Assembly: GCA_049999725.1 (NCBI GenBank)
Contig: JBNGIS010011571.1
Location: 1 to 22,166 of the forward strand
DNA: 22,166 nucleotides
Reading direction: 5' to 3'
DNA from: Haplomitrium mnioides
Taxonomy: Eukaryota > Marchantiophyta > Haplomitriopsida > Calobryales
The notes beneath the pieces are model-generated. The model ran no database searches. It was not told the DNA's origin and was given only the letters and a program-made list of their open reading frames with translations. How positions within the stretch are numbered: the first letter of the stretch is position 1; every line of letters starts with the position of its first letter. This document shows, piece by piece, positions 8,696 through 17,565 of this stretch. Position numbers and translations under genes: made by a program.

Positions 8696-9292
8696 ATGCA
8701 AAATCCCAGGAAACCACACCTTGATACAACAAGAGTAATCTTACGGTATTTTAATTCTACTCTCAATTACGGTCTTTTTTATCGTGCGTTGTCTTCACTT
8801 GAATTAAGTGGATTTGTAGATGCAAATTATGCTGGAAGTATTTCAGATATGAGGAGCACCAGTGGGTTCTCATTTTGTCTTGGAAGTGCCGCTATCTCAT
8901 GGAGTAGTAAGAAGCAACCACATGTTGTACTTTGGAGCACTTAATCTGAATATCAAGGAGTTGCTATCGCAACATGTGAACTGAAATGGCTGCTACAATT
9001 GATGACAGATCTGTGCTTACAAGTTCAGCAACCTCCCATTCTATATTGTAATAATATAAGTAGCATCATGCTTGCGAAAAATCTGATTTTTCATGCACGT
9101 ACAAAGCATATTGAGGTTCATTATCATTTTCTTCGAGAGAAGGTATTGGCTGGAGTTATGGAGCTCAAGTATATCTGTACTACAGACCAGCAAGCTGACA
9201 TATTTACTAAAGCATTGAGTCCAGCTTTGTTTTTCAAGTTTAGAGCCTTATTAGGCATCCTACCTCTTCATGAGCTTGAGGGGGAGTGTTAA
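8696..9292 (+). pseudogene. Copia RNase H and end of pol
   Basis: The frame reads MQNPRKPHLDTTRVILRY, then LSGFVDANYAGSISDMRSTSG with the first RNase H Asp, and ISWSSKKQP. The usual STEAEY becomes ST-stop-SEY because GAA is TAA at about 8942. It resumes with the closing motifs TKHIEVHYHFLREKV and ADIFTKALSP. The final stop lies at 9290-9292, just inside the 3' LTR start, as is common in copia elements. RNase H removes the RNA from the RNA-DNA hybrid during cDNA synthesis. Confidence 0.92.
9276..9286 (+). other. Polypurine tract
   Basis: TTGAGGGGGAG ends immediately before the TG of the 3' LTR, the expected primer site for plus-strand cDNA. It is intact and overlaps the last codons of pol. 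Confidence 0.9.
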
Positions 9293-9479
9293 AATTACAA
9301 GCTATCATTGAAAAGTTAGCTTAAGTTCTAGGGTTGACTAACTCAAGGTTTAGCCTTAGTTAAGTTAGTGAGTCTAGTATAAATACCCACATAGAGGGAT
9401 GCACATTGGACCACCTAAGTATTGTTCATGTTTGCATATTGATGCACACATTTTACTCATTTAAGTTTTCATAATCACA
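9287..9479 (+). repeat. Copia 3' LTR, truncated at its right end
   Basis: It begins TGTTAAAA and matches 3944-4137 over 193 bp, including the TATAAATA box at 9378-9385. Similarity stops after aatcaca at 9479; the remaining 95 bp of the LTR, with its CA end, are missing. The sequence that follows reads as Gypsy-1 protease linker on the minus strand. Of about 14 differences from the 5' LTR, about 13 are transitions by hand count. Confidence 0.9.
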
Positions 9480-9856
9480 ATTTTCAGATCGGTTTACATT
9501 ATAATATTCACCATCTGAACTTCATCTTTCGTAGAAAAACCTTCTTGTATGATTGCCAATGTAGTAGGAGGTGGTGGAAGAACCACAACCAAACTAGGTT
9601 CTTCAACTAGTTGCCCTCAAAAGGGCTTAGTTACCACATAATCTAATCAAAAAGTAACTTCACCAATAATTGTCGGAACTTCCTTCAACATCTCTATTGG
9701 GGTGACTCGTGTTTGATTTGCCATTCAAAGAATTTTACAAGTGGGCTTGAGTCTCATCCAAGTCATGCATCATCTTCTCGATCATAATGTTCACACCTGA
9801 TTTGCCATCGATAGGTACTCCTTGAATAATATATTTGACAATTTCAACGTCGACTT
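9480..9856 (-). pseudogene. Gypsy-1 aspartic protease
   Basis: On the minus strand just below 9856 the frame reads VEIVKYIIQGVPIDGKSGVNIM. This matches the retroelement protease active-site region of plant gypsy elements, where the usual form is a D-G-x-S-G-V-N string; the Asp is kept (IDGKSG). A stop follows near 9745, then YVVTKPF and a Pro-rich linker (VVVLPPPPTT) running to about 9500. Reverse transcriptase should follow but does not: sequence jumps to the truncated copia LTR. It continues without a gap from the gag-side frame at 9857-10120. Confidence 0.75.
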
Positions 9857-10310
9857 CTAAAGCACCCATGTCTTGCAAACTTCCACATTCCACGCATGAA
9901 TTGCATGCATTACTAGTTTTTGTATACGTCTCGCTGCTAATCTTTGGACTATTAGCTTTGATTGAAGAGACGTTCTCAACAATTCTTCAAACGTAATATT
10001 AGCTTGGCAACCCCCGATATTAGCTACCAAGTCATACCCTTCAAGAAATTCATCAACCTTTACCTTTTCGAATTTTGTTTTGGTGGGTTGTGGGTCTTTG
10101 AACCAAACTCGTTTATGCAACTCATTTTGGAGTTCTGATCGAACTTCTTAAGATACTTCATGCTCTACTTTGGCAAATAGTTTGGGATTATTCCAGTCAT
10201 AATTTGAATCTTTCAAGTCTTTGATGACCTGCGTAGAAGAATGCTTCAGAAGTTTTGCAAGAAATTTCTTAGATGTCTCTTTCTTTGCTAGAGCCTTCAA
10301 GCATTGTGGG
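9857..10310 (-). pseudogene. Gypsy-1 gag-protease spacer
   Basis: The minus-strand frame 10120-9857 (HKRVWFKDPQPT, then GYDLVANIGGCQANITFEELLR) resembles the segment between zinc knuckle and protease in plant gypsy polyproteins, where 'DLV...NITFxxLL' is a recurring pattern. Upstream, after one stop near 10150, the frame reads KDPQCLKALAKKETSKKF and SNYDWNNPKLFAKV. It is open enough to be recent compared with the gag part, but no catalytic residues are expected here. The role as polyprotein spacer is inferred from order. Confidence 0.65.
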
Positions 10311-11265
10311 TCTTTACTTGACAAACTTGATGTTTGTAATGAAATCCTTCTTCAATATGTCGGATGTTGATCTTATTTTCCTTCGAAGTTTGAATATATC
10401 AAGCAACACGCTAAGGGGGTTGAATTGGCTTTGGACAATTAGCTCTTGTGTGACCTCCTTCCTTATAATTTCTGCATAGCAAAATATTTCCAACTTGCGG
10501 CTTCGGATTTGGGCATGAGTTTGTAAAATGATTTGGAGCTCTACAATTAAAACATACCAACTTCTTTGGCCTGGTTGGTTGAATAGGTTGAAGCACCATT
10601 GTGGGAGCTCTTGCTGTTGGTAGTGATTAGAATACTGTTGAGTCCTATCAGGTCTAATAAATGAATAAACCAACTCTATTTGATTCAGATATGCAAGATC
10701 GAGGTTATTTTATAAATACTGAATTTGTGATTACCCATTAGGATCATGTTGGATAGTGCTTGACAAGTAGCCAATAAATGTCATGATCTTTGAGAATAAA
10801 TACAATACATATTGTTCGTGTTCAACCAATACTCAGCTGCAATATGGCCTTCTCTCGCAAAGTTTGTGCAACAAACCCTTTGTCATTCTATTGTTGAAGG
10901 TCTCTTACCATTTGACATAGCCAATCCGATTTCTAATTGTGAAGTTTTTTTCCCATATCCACCACAATGGACTTAAGAGTCTTTGAACTTAACGCCCGAC
11001 TTTTTTGAGCCTTAACATCTTCTTCAGAATCTGATTCCAACTTAGCTGAATCATCTGTATCAGAACTTGATTATGATGAAGTAGGCAATTCTTCCTCATA
11101 ATCGTCCATCTTCCTCTTGGCCTTACTTATTGGAACAATAGAAGTTTCAGGTTTTGATTCAATATTCCAATTTGAAAGCTCAAATGTCTTTGATATATCA
11201 ATTGTCTCCTCAAAAATGGTTGGCTTTTGCTGACAACAGGTTGCCTTCACTCCTCTCTATTTTAT
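10311..11265 (-). pseudogene. Gypsy-1 gag C-terminal part with zinc knuckles
   Basis: The minus strand shows an acidic segment at about 11255-10930 (KRKMDDYEEEL, then SSSDTDDSAKLESDSEEDVK). After several broken stretches comes a zinc knuckle, CFNCRAPNHFTNSCP, with perfect CX2CX4HX4C spacing near 10550. A second knuckle-like copy follows, CRNYKEGGHTRANCP, whose second Cys is Tyr. Tandem CCHC knuckles bind the element's RNA. The main capsid domain upstream of the acidic region was not found; beyond 11265 the frame is lost. Phase changes and stops show decay. The 119-codon frame over 10314-10673 is mostly a shadow of the real zinc knuckle frame (10411-10599). Confidence 0.78.
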
Positions 11266-12359
11266 TATATATATAACACAACATCATGCTTGTACTATTA
11301 CTATTATGCTTTTTATTTCCAAAGAAAGGTTATCTTTCAATGTCTAATGAACTAGAGTAGAGATGACGAGTTGCAACTTTTGGAGAAATATGGATTCCTT
11401 GAGAGAAAATTTGCATTGGTTCAGATATCAGAAAGATTGCATAATCAAATTTCTTGAGAGTTGCAGTCAAGAAAAATAAATCCAAAGATCAAGATTTCTT
11501 CTTTGAAACATCCATGATAGCTTGGATTGTTGCTCATAAAAAAGTTGCATTGGTATAGATATCAAAAAGGTTTCATAATGAAATTTCTTGAAAGTTGCAC
11601 TCAAGAAAAGTACATCAAAAGATCCAGATTTCTCTTCAAAACATCCATATAGCTTGGAATGTTGTTGAGAGAATTTTGGTATGAGTTTGAAAGCATTGTT
11701 TACAATCAAATCAGAAATTCTCATATGCGCTAAGAATTGTCTTCCCATCATATGCTTTTGAATCAAAGACACTTATGGTCTCTTGGAGCCGATGATTTGT
11801 GGAGAAGCTCTTCATAATTTGCAAGTTGCTCCAATCAAGTTTTGTGATAAAGAAAATTCGGAGTTGTTTGTGTCTAGTTTTGTAGCATCATTCGACTAAG
11901 CAAAGTTTTTAGCTGGTCTTTTGTAGAGTGGCATTCATTTACAAAAATAACAAAAAGGCCTTGAGGGTTTGCGGGTAGCAGAATTTTGTCAAAGAGGCAA
12001 ATTTTGTGGACAATAGTTTCTGATTTTCTTAGTCATAGCCTTGAGAATCGTCGAGCTAAAGAAGAGACCTTTAGGATTTTTGATTGTTCTCCTTGCTACT
12101 CATAGGTTGTCAAAGAGTTGCGAAGGTAAAGAACCAATGTTTAGAGATTTGGAGAATGTTCATTTTTTGACAAAAAACATAGGTCAATGCTTGCACTTTC
12201 TTGATTGCAGGTATTTAGGGATTTGGAAATATTTCTTGTGCTGCTCAAAATTTGTCCAAAAGATGTAGGGGTTGACATTTGAGCAGCAATAGAACGCAAA
12301 TTTTTTCTAGAACTCGGCCTTACAACGTTTCTTCATTGAAGGTAGTTGTGGAGCAAGGA
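11266..12359. other. Unassigned DNA between Gypsy-1 and Gypsy-2
   Basis: No protein motif was recognised on either strand. A 5' LTR for Gypsy-1 (minus) and one for Gypsy-2 (plus) would both be expected somewhere here, but no second copy exists in the window to prove either. The stretch starts with a short TA-rich tract (about 11260-11275) and contains a 135-bp tandem duplication at 11411-11675. The 75-codon frame at 12041-12268 has no motif. Confidence 0.55.
11411..11675. repeat. 135-bp imperfect tandem duplication
   Basis: Unit 1 (11411-11545) and unit 2 (11546-about 11675) both begin ttgcattggt. They share agatatca, cataat, aaatttcttga, agttgca, tcaagaaaa, agatttct, aaacatccat, agcttgga and tgttg in order. 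They differ by scattered substitutions and small indels, so the duplication is not recent. Confidence 0.85.
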
Positions 12360-12379
12360 CATCTTGAATGTGCATTCAA

Positions 12380-12390
12380 CATCAAAGTCA
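12380..12390 (+). other. PBS-like site of Gypsy-2 copy A (mutated)
   Basis: CATCAAAGTCA resembles the TATCAGAGC-type primer site of plant retroelements with G-to-A and C-to-T changes. The same site recurs at 18729-18739 and as TATCAAAGTCA at 20949-20959, each followed by the same leader with an agcgattagctt-like block. The tRNA assignment is inferred. Confidence 0.5.
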
Positions 12391-12980
12391 GATGAGGAGA
12401 AATCGGTGAAGCGATTAGCTTTACAATTTTTGTTCCATTATCGAGTTCTCATCAATGAGAAAGAAAGAAGGTGGTCAACACACTTGAGTTTTGAATGTCA
12501 AGTGAAGACATGATGGGAAAATGGCTACGTATCTCTAAGATCGTAAGAAAAATTGACAACTTACCATCACCACCTAACAACATTGCGTTAAAACAATTCA
12601 TCAACTTGGTTACTTGTTCTTGATAAACAACTTTGCTTCTTTGGTCACACTATTGTATCAATGTTTGTACTTTTCAACAGAGTGGGTATGGACCATGGAG
12701 CATGAACAATCATTTTATTGTATTAAAAAAAGGGTTCTTAATGATCTCAATGGATGATTGAAGAATGACCATCTTAATATGTGTATTTAATGTAACAAGA
12801 CCCTATATGCGCCAATGATTGGTTGAACAGTTTGAAGTGGAACAAATCAAGGAAATTTTGGTGCATCTCATCCAATTTGTTTTTCCTATTCTAGTTCAAA
12901 CCATTTGTGAAGTACATATTTTCGTGTTGTGGTAGGCATTGTATTGGGATAAGCGTGGTGAAAAGCACATTATCACTTCA
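12391..12980 (+). other. Gypsy-2 copy A leader and gag N-terminal region
   Basis: This matches copy B at about 18740-19330 along most of its length, with shared blocks such as gaaggtggtcaacaa, gagtgggtatggacc and agaatgaccatc. No sustained reading frame survives. The leader's agcgattagctt block is shared by all three leader fragments. Confidence 0.75.
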
Positions 12981-13525
12981 CAACGGGAAAGATTCGAGTC
13001 TTCTATAGCAATAAGACTGAGAATGTAGAGAACTACTTGTGAGATTTCAAACATGCATACATTGGGAATGGTGAGAAAAAACCTCACAATTGGCTAGCAT
13101 TACTACCCAAATTCTTGGAATGAGAAGCTCTTTGATGGTACAAAGAACAAAAAAGCAAAACCATTGAATCATGGACCAATTTAACAAAAGCTTTGATAGA
13201 AGAATTTCTCCTCATGGAGAACTTTGGAAAGTTTCTTCAAGAGGTAATGTACTTGAAACAAGGAGAGAGTGAAAAAGTGCAAACAATATGTCGAGAAGGT
13301 AGACTACCTAGAAACACAATGTTGAAATATGTTGAGAGAGTGGTGAGAATGTGCAGTCTTTAATGGTGGGAATTATAGCAATGTTAGCAAAGCATTTCAT
13401 TTTGGAGTTGAAACCTAAAATTCAAGCAAAGTGTCAAATACAAGAAGCCAACCACGCAAGCGAAGTAATTGCTCATTGCTTTGAGGATAAGAGAGAGCTT
13501 AGAGGATAAGCAGGAGGAGAAGGCC
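12981..13525 (+). pseudogene. Gypsy-2 copy A gag capsid domain
   Basis: The frame reads YSNKTENVENYL, stop, DFKHAYIGNGEKKPHNWLALL and then EALWWYKEQKSKTIESWTNL, the classical plant retrotransposon gag domain, where the WYKE...SWxxL pattern marks the capsid core. EEFL and EVMYLKQGESEKVQ follow, after which the phase is lost near 13290. Stops are frequent. Copy B keeps the same domain at about 19380-19720 in similarly broken form. The product would have formed the virus-like particle; here it is dead. Confidence 0.8.
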
Positions 13526-13960
13526 ATTGTGGTACTAGTGCTACAAGTGAGTGCACCACAAACATCAGTGGTAGTTGTAGTGGCTCATTTGCTCCAAGCT
13601 CTAAATCCACCCATGAGTGATGTGCTAGCATTAACAAAATGACTGGAAAAGGTAAGTTTAAATTTTTTGCACGCTTTGAAGAGAAGGCCTAAAAATCGGC
13701 CTAAACCCAACAAAATAGGGCCAATACAACAAAGGAATATGGAGAGCATAACATGTTTTGGATGTGGAGAGATGTATTTTATCATAAATTTTCCAAATTA
13801 AGTAAATAGTGCAAGTGGAGTTGGCAAACGTGGAGGTGCGGCTCAAGCTCCAGAAAGGATGGTTGCTTTGATCAATGTTAAAAAGGTTTCTTACTGTGAA
13901 GTGGGAGAGAGTTCAAGGGATCAAGATATGGACTAGATGGCTCTTGAGAGAAAGCGAACG
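13526..13960 (+). pseudogene. Gypsy-2 copy A nucleocapsid region, zinc knuckle lost
   Basis: Around 13690-13900 the frame reads RPKPNKIGPIQQRNMESITCFGCGEMYFIINFPN, split here into its parts: a basic Pro/Gln lead, CFGC at 13754-13765, then Phe where copy B has His and Phe where copy B has the last Cys. The knuckle cannot bind zinc. Downstream VNSASGVGKRGGAAQ and ERMVALINVKKV are shared with copy B. The alignment of A and B has no gap here. Confidence 0.78.
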
Positions 13961-14620
13961 TAGATAATCGAGGAGACTATGGGGTTGGAGCCGACTCCAA
14001 TTCAAGAAAGGTCACACAATATGGATATGACTAAAAAGCCAAGTAAGCCAAGAAAGAAATTGGGAATAGAACACCTCTGCAAATCAAAACATCAAAAGAA
14101 ATGCAACATAGTTGAAGATAATGGAAATTTACAAGCCAATATCACAATATGAGAACTGGTAGCAATGATTGCAACACTAAGGAGGGAACTATGTGGAGTA
14201 TTGAGCACCAAACAATAACCAAAGAAGAAGAATGTCTCAATGAATAGTTGTTATGTGAGTGCAATGGATACAAAGATATGTGAAAGAGCCTCCAAAATAG
14301 ATATCGTATATAAAGGGCATGTTGTTCCTAAATTTAGTATTGTTGGATAGAAGTTTGATTGTGAATGCTATGTCTGAAGAATTGATGAAGAAGTTGGGCT
14401 TAAAGCTCACAAGAACTTTGGGGTTTACAGTTAGCATGGCAAACAAGTTGAGAATGCACCTACTTAGGATAATTGAGAAGGTGTTGATTACGGTAATGGG
14501 AATCACAATCTCTTTGCCTTTTCAAGTTTTGAAATAAGCTAGTTAAAACATGTTGTTAGGAAGGTTGTGGTTGCGATGTGTGAGAAACATTGACAATTGG
14601 AACAAGAACCACATCATAAT
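13961..14620 (+). pseudogene. Gypsy-2 copy A protease
   Basis: The frame carries SLIVNAMSEELMKKLGLKLTR, GFTVSMANKLR and ISLPFQVL, and then MLLGRLWL at 14550-14573, the conserved end of plant gypsy proteases. The active-site Asp-Ser/Thr-Gly is replaced: the segment before VNAMS reads D-R-S. Copy B reads D-R-G at the same place. A frameshift precedes this part, since CYVSAMDTKICERASKID near 14250 is in another phase. The enzyme would have cut the polyprotein. The lost active site in both copies suggests the loss or divergence came before they separated. Confidence 0.8.
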
Positions 14621-15790
14621 TAGACCCAAAATGCATAGAGTAAAAGTACTTGTAGATGATGGGGGTGAAAAATTAAGTAATTTAGAATAAGAAACCATAG
14701 AGTATTTTTCTGAAGATGAAGAGTACACGAGTGATATCTTTGAAGTGGATATGGATATGGAAGACTCATTGGATGAAGAGCGAGACTCATCAAGAATGTG
14801 TGCCATAGAAGTCATTCCAAGGTTGATAGAAGAATAGTTTTGAGTTCCAAAACATACCTTGTTGGCAGAAGAAGTTGAGCACGTTTTGGTATAATACGTT
14901 ATGGAGAGGAAGCAACAAGTGAAGAAAAACAAAAGTTTGAAGAAATCTTACATAAGTACATCCATGTTTTTTCCTTTGGCTATAAAGATCTCAAATTGGC
15001 AACATTTAAAGAGCATGTGATTGATTTGGAAAGTTCAACAAAAGTAGTTTGGCAAAAGCAACAGCGGATGAATTCTCTAAGAGGGGAGTTTGTCAAAAGA
15101 GGAGATCAACAAGTTAGGGAGGCAAGGTTTATCTACGGGACAAAAAATTCAAAATGGGTTTCTTCCATAGTGGTGGTGAATAAGAAAAATGTTAAGCTTC
15201 AGGTTTGTGTAGACTACAAAAAGTTCAATGTTGTAACAAAAAAGGATTATTATCCACTTTCTTTTCAGTGATGAGATTTTTGAAGAAGTAGCGAGACATG
15301 AGTGGCACTCATTTGGAGATGGGTGCTTTTTCTTTTTGAGTAATGCCTTTTTGTTTGTGTAATACACCGACCACTTTTCAAAGATTTATGATTAAAATCT
15401 TTGAGCCTTTCTTGGGAAATTTTGTGAGAGATTTTATCAATGACTTTTGTGCTTATAGGAGTAAAGAAGACCATTTCAACCATATGGAGAAAATCATACC
15501 ATGGTTGGATGTGGAACAAGCTTCATTGAATCTGGAGAAATGTAAGTTTGAGTGTCATCAAAGAGTGTTGTTGGACCATATCATTTCAAAAGATGGGGTG
15601 GTAGTAGACCCGAAAAGGGTACTAAAAATTCAAGCCCTTTCTTTTCCAATCAATATAGCCTAGTTGAGGTCTTTCTTAAAGATGGTTGGATACTATTGTC
15701 GTTTTATCTTGGACTTTTTGGCCAAAGCAATGATTTTGACCACTATTTGAAGAAAAATAGTAGAGTGCTCCTCAATTTTCAGCGATGAAG
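14621..15790 (+). pseudogene. Gypsy-2 copy A reverse transcriptase
   Basis: An acidic linker (EDEEYTSDIFEVDMDMEDS) comes first. The RT then reads WVSSIVVVNKKNVKLQVCVDYKKF (14996-15271 frame) and DYYPLSF. After a stop it continues with DEIFEEVARHE and then directly with GAFSF, stop, VMPFCLCNTPTTFQRF. About 20 codons that normally hold the first catalytic Asp motif (FLDG type) are deleted near 15300. The second catalytic motif reads FINDF at 15433-15447, with Asn for the first Asp. HQRVLLDHIISKDGVVVDPKRV follows. Both active-site elements are therefore damaged. Confidence 0.87.
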
Positions 15791-16200
15791 GTGCCAAAAT
15801 ATTGAAGAAGGCAATGACAAGTGCACCAGTGTTGATAAAGCCAAATTGGAGAGAGGCTTTTTTATTGTATATGGATGCTTTGAAAAGAGCTCTTTGGTGC
15901 ACATTGAGTCAAAACGATGAGGAGGGACATGATCAACCTATTGCATTTGCAAGTCAACAAATAGTAGTAGTAAGAAAAACTACTTAGTAACTAAAAGAGA
16001 AGGTTTGGTCTTGATTTATGTGATTAAGAAATTTTATCATTATTTTTTTGGAGGAAAATTCACCATAGTAAAAAAGGAAGAATTGATAGATGGAAAATTT
16101 TGTTGGCTAAATTTGACTACAATATCAAAAATAGACGAGGGAGAAAGCATGTAAATGCTCACATGTTATCTCAAGCTTATAATGAACTTGGTAATAAAAT
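15791..16200 (+). pseudogene. Gypsy-2 copy A RNase H
   Basis: LKKAMTSAPVLIKPNW is followed by FLLYMDALKRALWCTLSQNDEE, the RNase H start with its first Asp in YMDA, then QPIAFASQQ. A stop follows at about 15987. Further phases give ATKREGLVLIYVIKKFYHYFFGGKFTIV-like sequence to about 16080 and NAHMLSQAYNELG near 16150-16190, leading towards integrase. At least two frameshifts occur. Confidence 0.8.
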
Positions 16201-17565
16201 GGTTGAGGAGGAGTTTCCCAACAAGAACATCTTCAACATGAGTGTCATATAAGAGGAGTATGGGGATATCTACAACTTCTTGTTAAAAAGGAGATTTTTG
16301 GAGGGGATGAAGCAACACAACAAGGTTACATTTGTACAAAAAAGTCGACCATATTTTCTTGTGGAGAATACTTTGTTTCACCAATGCTCTGATGGTCTTC
16401 TTCAAAGAGTAATGAGTAAGAAAGAAGGCCAATGTTTAATGTATGAATTTTATGATGAAGTGTGTTGTGGTCATTTGCGGGAAGGTGATGGTGCAAAAGA
16501 TCTTGGATGGGGGTACCATTGGCGAGATATGTTTAAAGATTGCCTAGAGTATTGCAAGACATGTGATGTGTATCAAATATTTGCATAGAAGTCTACTTAT
16601 CCTTCTCCTTTGCATCCGGTTACACCTTTGGGTCCTTTTGAAAAATGGGGAGTTGGTATTGTTGATCCATTGAATCCAACTCTAAGAGGGAATTTTTATG
16701 TGGTGGTAGCAACTCACTATTTGAGCAAATGAATGGAAGCTCATCCTCTAAGTAAAGCTACAAAAGAGGAAGTGGGAAGATTTTTGTACGAGCAAATCAT
16801 TACACAGTTTGGATGTCCATTGGAGATTGTAATTGATCAAAAGTTGCCTTTTGTAAGTGGTAATACTCAAGCAATGTTGGATTATTTTTCCATTAAGCAA
16901 TGGATCACCGCATCACACAAGCCAAATGCAAATGGATTGGCGAAGCAGACTAACTTTACTTCATGTCATATGTTAGCAAAGATGCAAAACTAGAAGGAGT
17001 GAAGCACAGGTGGGATTAACGACTACATACAATTATTTGGGAGTATTGTACAACTTAAAAGGCTTTGACATAGTATACACCTTTTTGTCTCACATATAGT
17101 TTGGAATCTATCTTGCCAGTTAAGTTTGATCTGTCTACTTTTAGAACCACCAGCATAGAGAGACAAGAGTGAGATGATTTGGAGATGGCTACACGAACTT
17201 GTAGCCAGCAATTATTGGAGTTGGAAGAAGTACAAGAAATGGCTGAAGTAAATATCTACAAGGCACAAGCCCAACAAAAGACAAGCCATGATAAGTGATT
17301 GGGGAAAAGGAGGTCCATGAAGTTTCAACAGGAAGATTGAATCATGGTATTCAATACAATTCGCTACAAAAAAAACAAAAGAAATTTCTACCAAGGTAAT
17401 TTTTTCCTTTTGTTGTGCAAAAATTGTATTCCAATTATACATTTGATTTGTCAGAACTAGCAGGAAGTCACTATGATTGAGTGAACTATAACAAGCTAAA
17501 GCCGTTTTGTCACATAAAGAGGACGTCACTCTCAGAGTGGAGTGAAACCTTAAGAGGTGATAAAA
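16201..17565 (+). pseudogene. Gypsy-2 copy A integrase
   Basis: One phase holds from 16280 to 16993 with only a TAG (about 16586) and a TGA (about 16730). The zinc-binding region reads VCCGHLREGDG and EYCKTCDVYQ; the last Cys is Tyr and the first His is also lost. The core has WGVGIVDPLNP, where the first catalytic Asp is Gly, FGCPLEIVIDQ with the second Asp kept, and NANGLAKQTN, where the catalytic Glu is Lys. After frame loss, the C-terminal end is visible near 17400-17520 (FPNYTFDLSELAGSHYD and NYNKLKPF in mixed phase). Two of three catalytic acids are gone. Confidence 0.85.

Larger units (their letters stand above)
3944..9479 (+). mobile_element. Ty1-copia LTR retrotransposon, decayed, nested in Gypsy-1
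   Basis: A nearly complete element of about 5.5 kb has, in order, a 5' LTR, PBS, unusual insert, gag, protease, integrase, reverse transcriptase, RNase H, polypurine tract and partial 3' LTR. Integrase before reverse transcriptase is the copia order. It interrupts a gypsy element on the opposite strand: integrase sequence ends at its left side and protease-linker sequence begins at its right. The gag-pol frame carries at least six stops or frameshifts, so it is not autonomous. The first ~100 codons of gag are missing and replaced by an antisense gene fragment. The right boundary is where similarity to the 5' LTR ends, not a true LTR terminus. Confidence 0.9.
12360..17565 (+). mobile_element. 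Gypsy-2 copy A internal region, no 5' LTR
   Basis: The order leader, gag, zinc knuckle, protease, RT, RNase H, integrase is that of Ty3-gypsy. Recognisable similarity to copy B and to the third leader fragment starts at catctt (12360), about 20 bp before a PBS-like site, so the 5' LTR is missing. An LTR follows at about 17566. All enzyme domains carry stops, frameshifts or lost catalytic residues. The element family differs from Gypsy-1 in sequence and lies on the other strand. Confidence 0.85.

Noticed and set aside
9494-9498. TTACA after the copia, matching TTACA at 3939-3943 just before the 5' LTR, as a possible 5-bp target-site duplication.
   Set aside because: The copia 3' LTR has already lost its last ~95 bp, so a true duplication should be lost too. 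The match is 14 bp beyond the end of LTR similarity and has no CA next to it. A 5-mer match in AT-rich DNA is easily chance, though joining at it would give a plausible integrase reading.
11388-11403. 16-base match between atatggattccttgag here and the minus strand near 1950-1965.
   Set aside because: Flanks do not match, and one such hit is plausible by chance in 22 kb of AT-rich sequence compared on both strands.
14543-14932. 129-codon minus-strand Ser/Thr-rich frame.
   Set aside because: It is the complement of the acidic linker and protease end of Gypsy-2 A, which have recognisable motifs on the plus strand.
17212-17529. 105-codon minus-strand frame with membrane-like segments.
   Set aside because: It is the complement of the Gypsy-2 integrase C-terminal region (NYNKLKPF on the plus strand).
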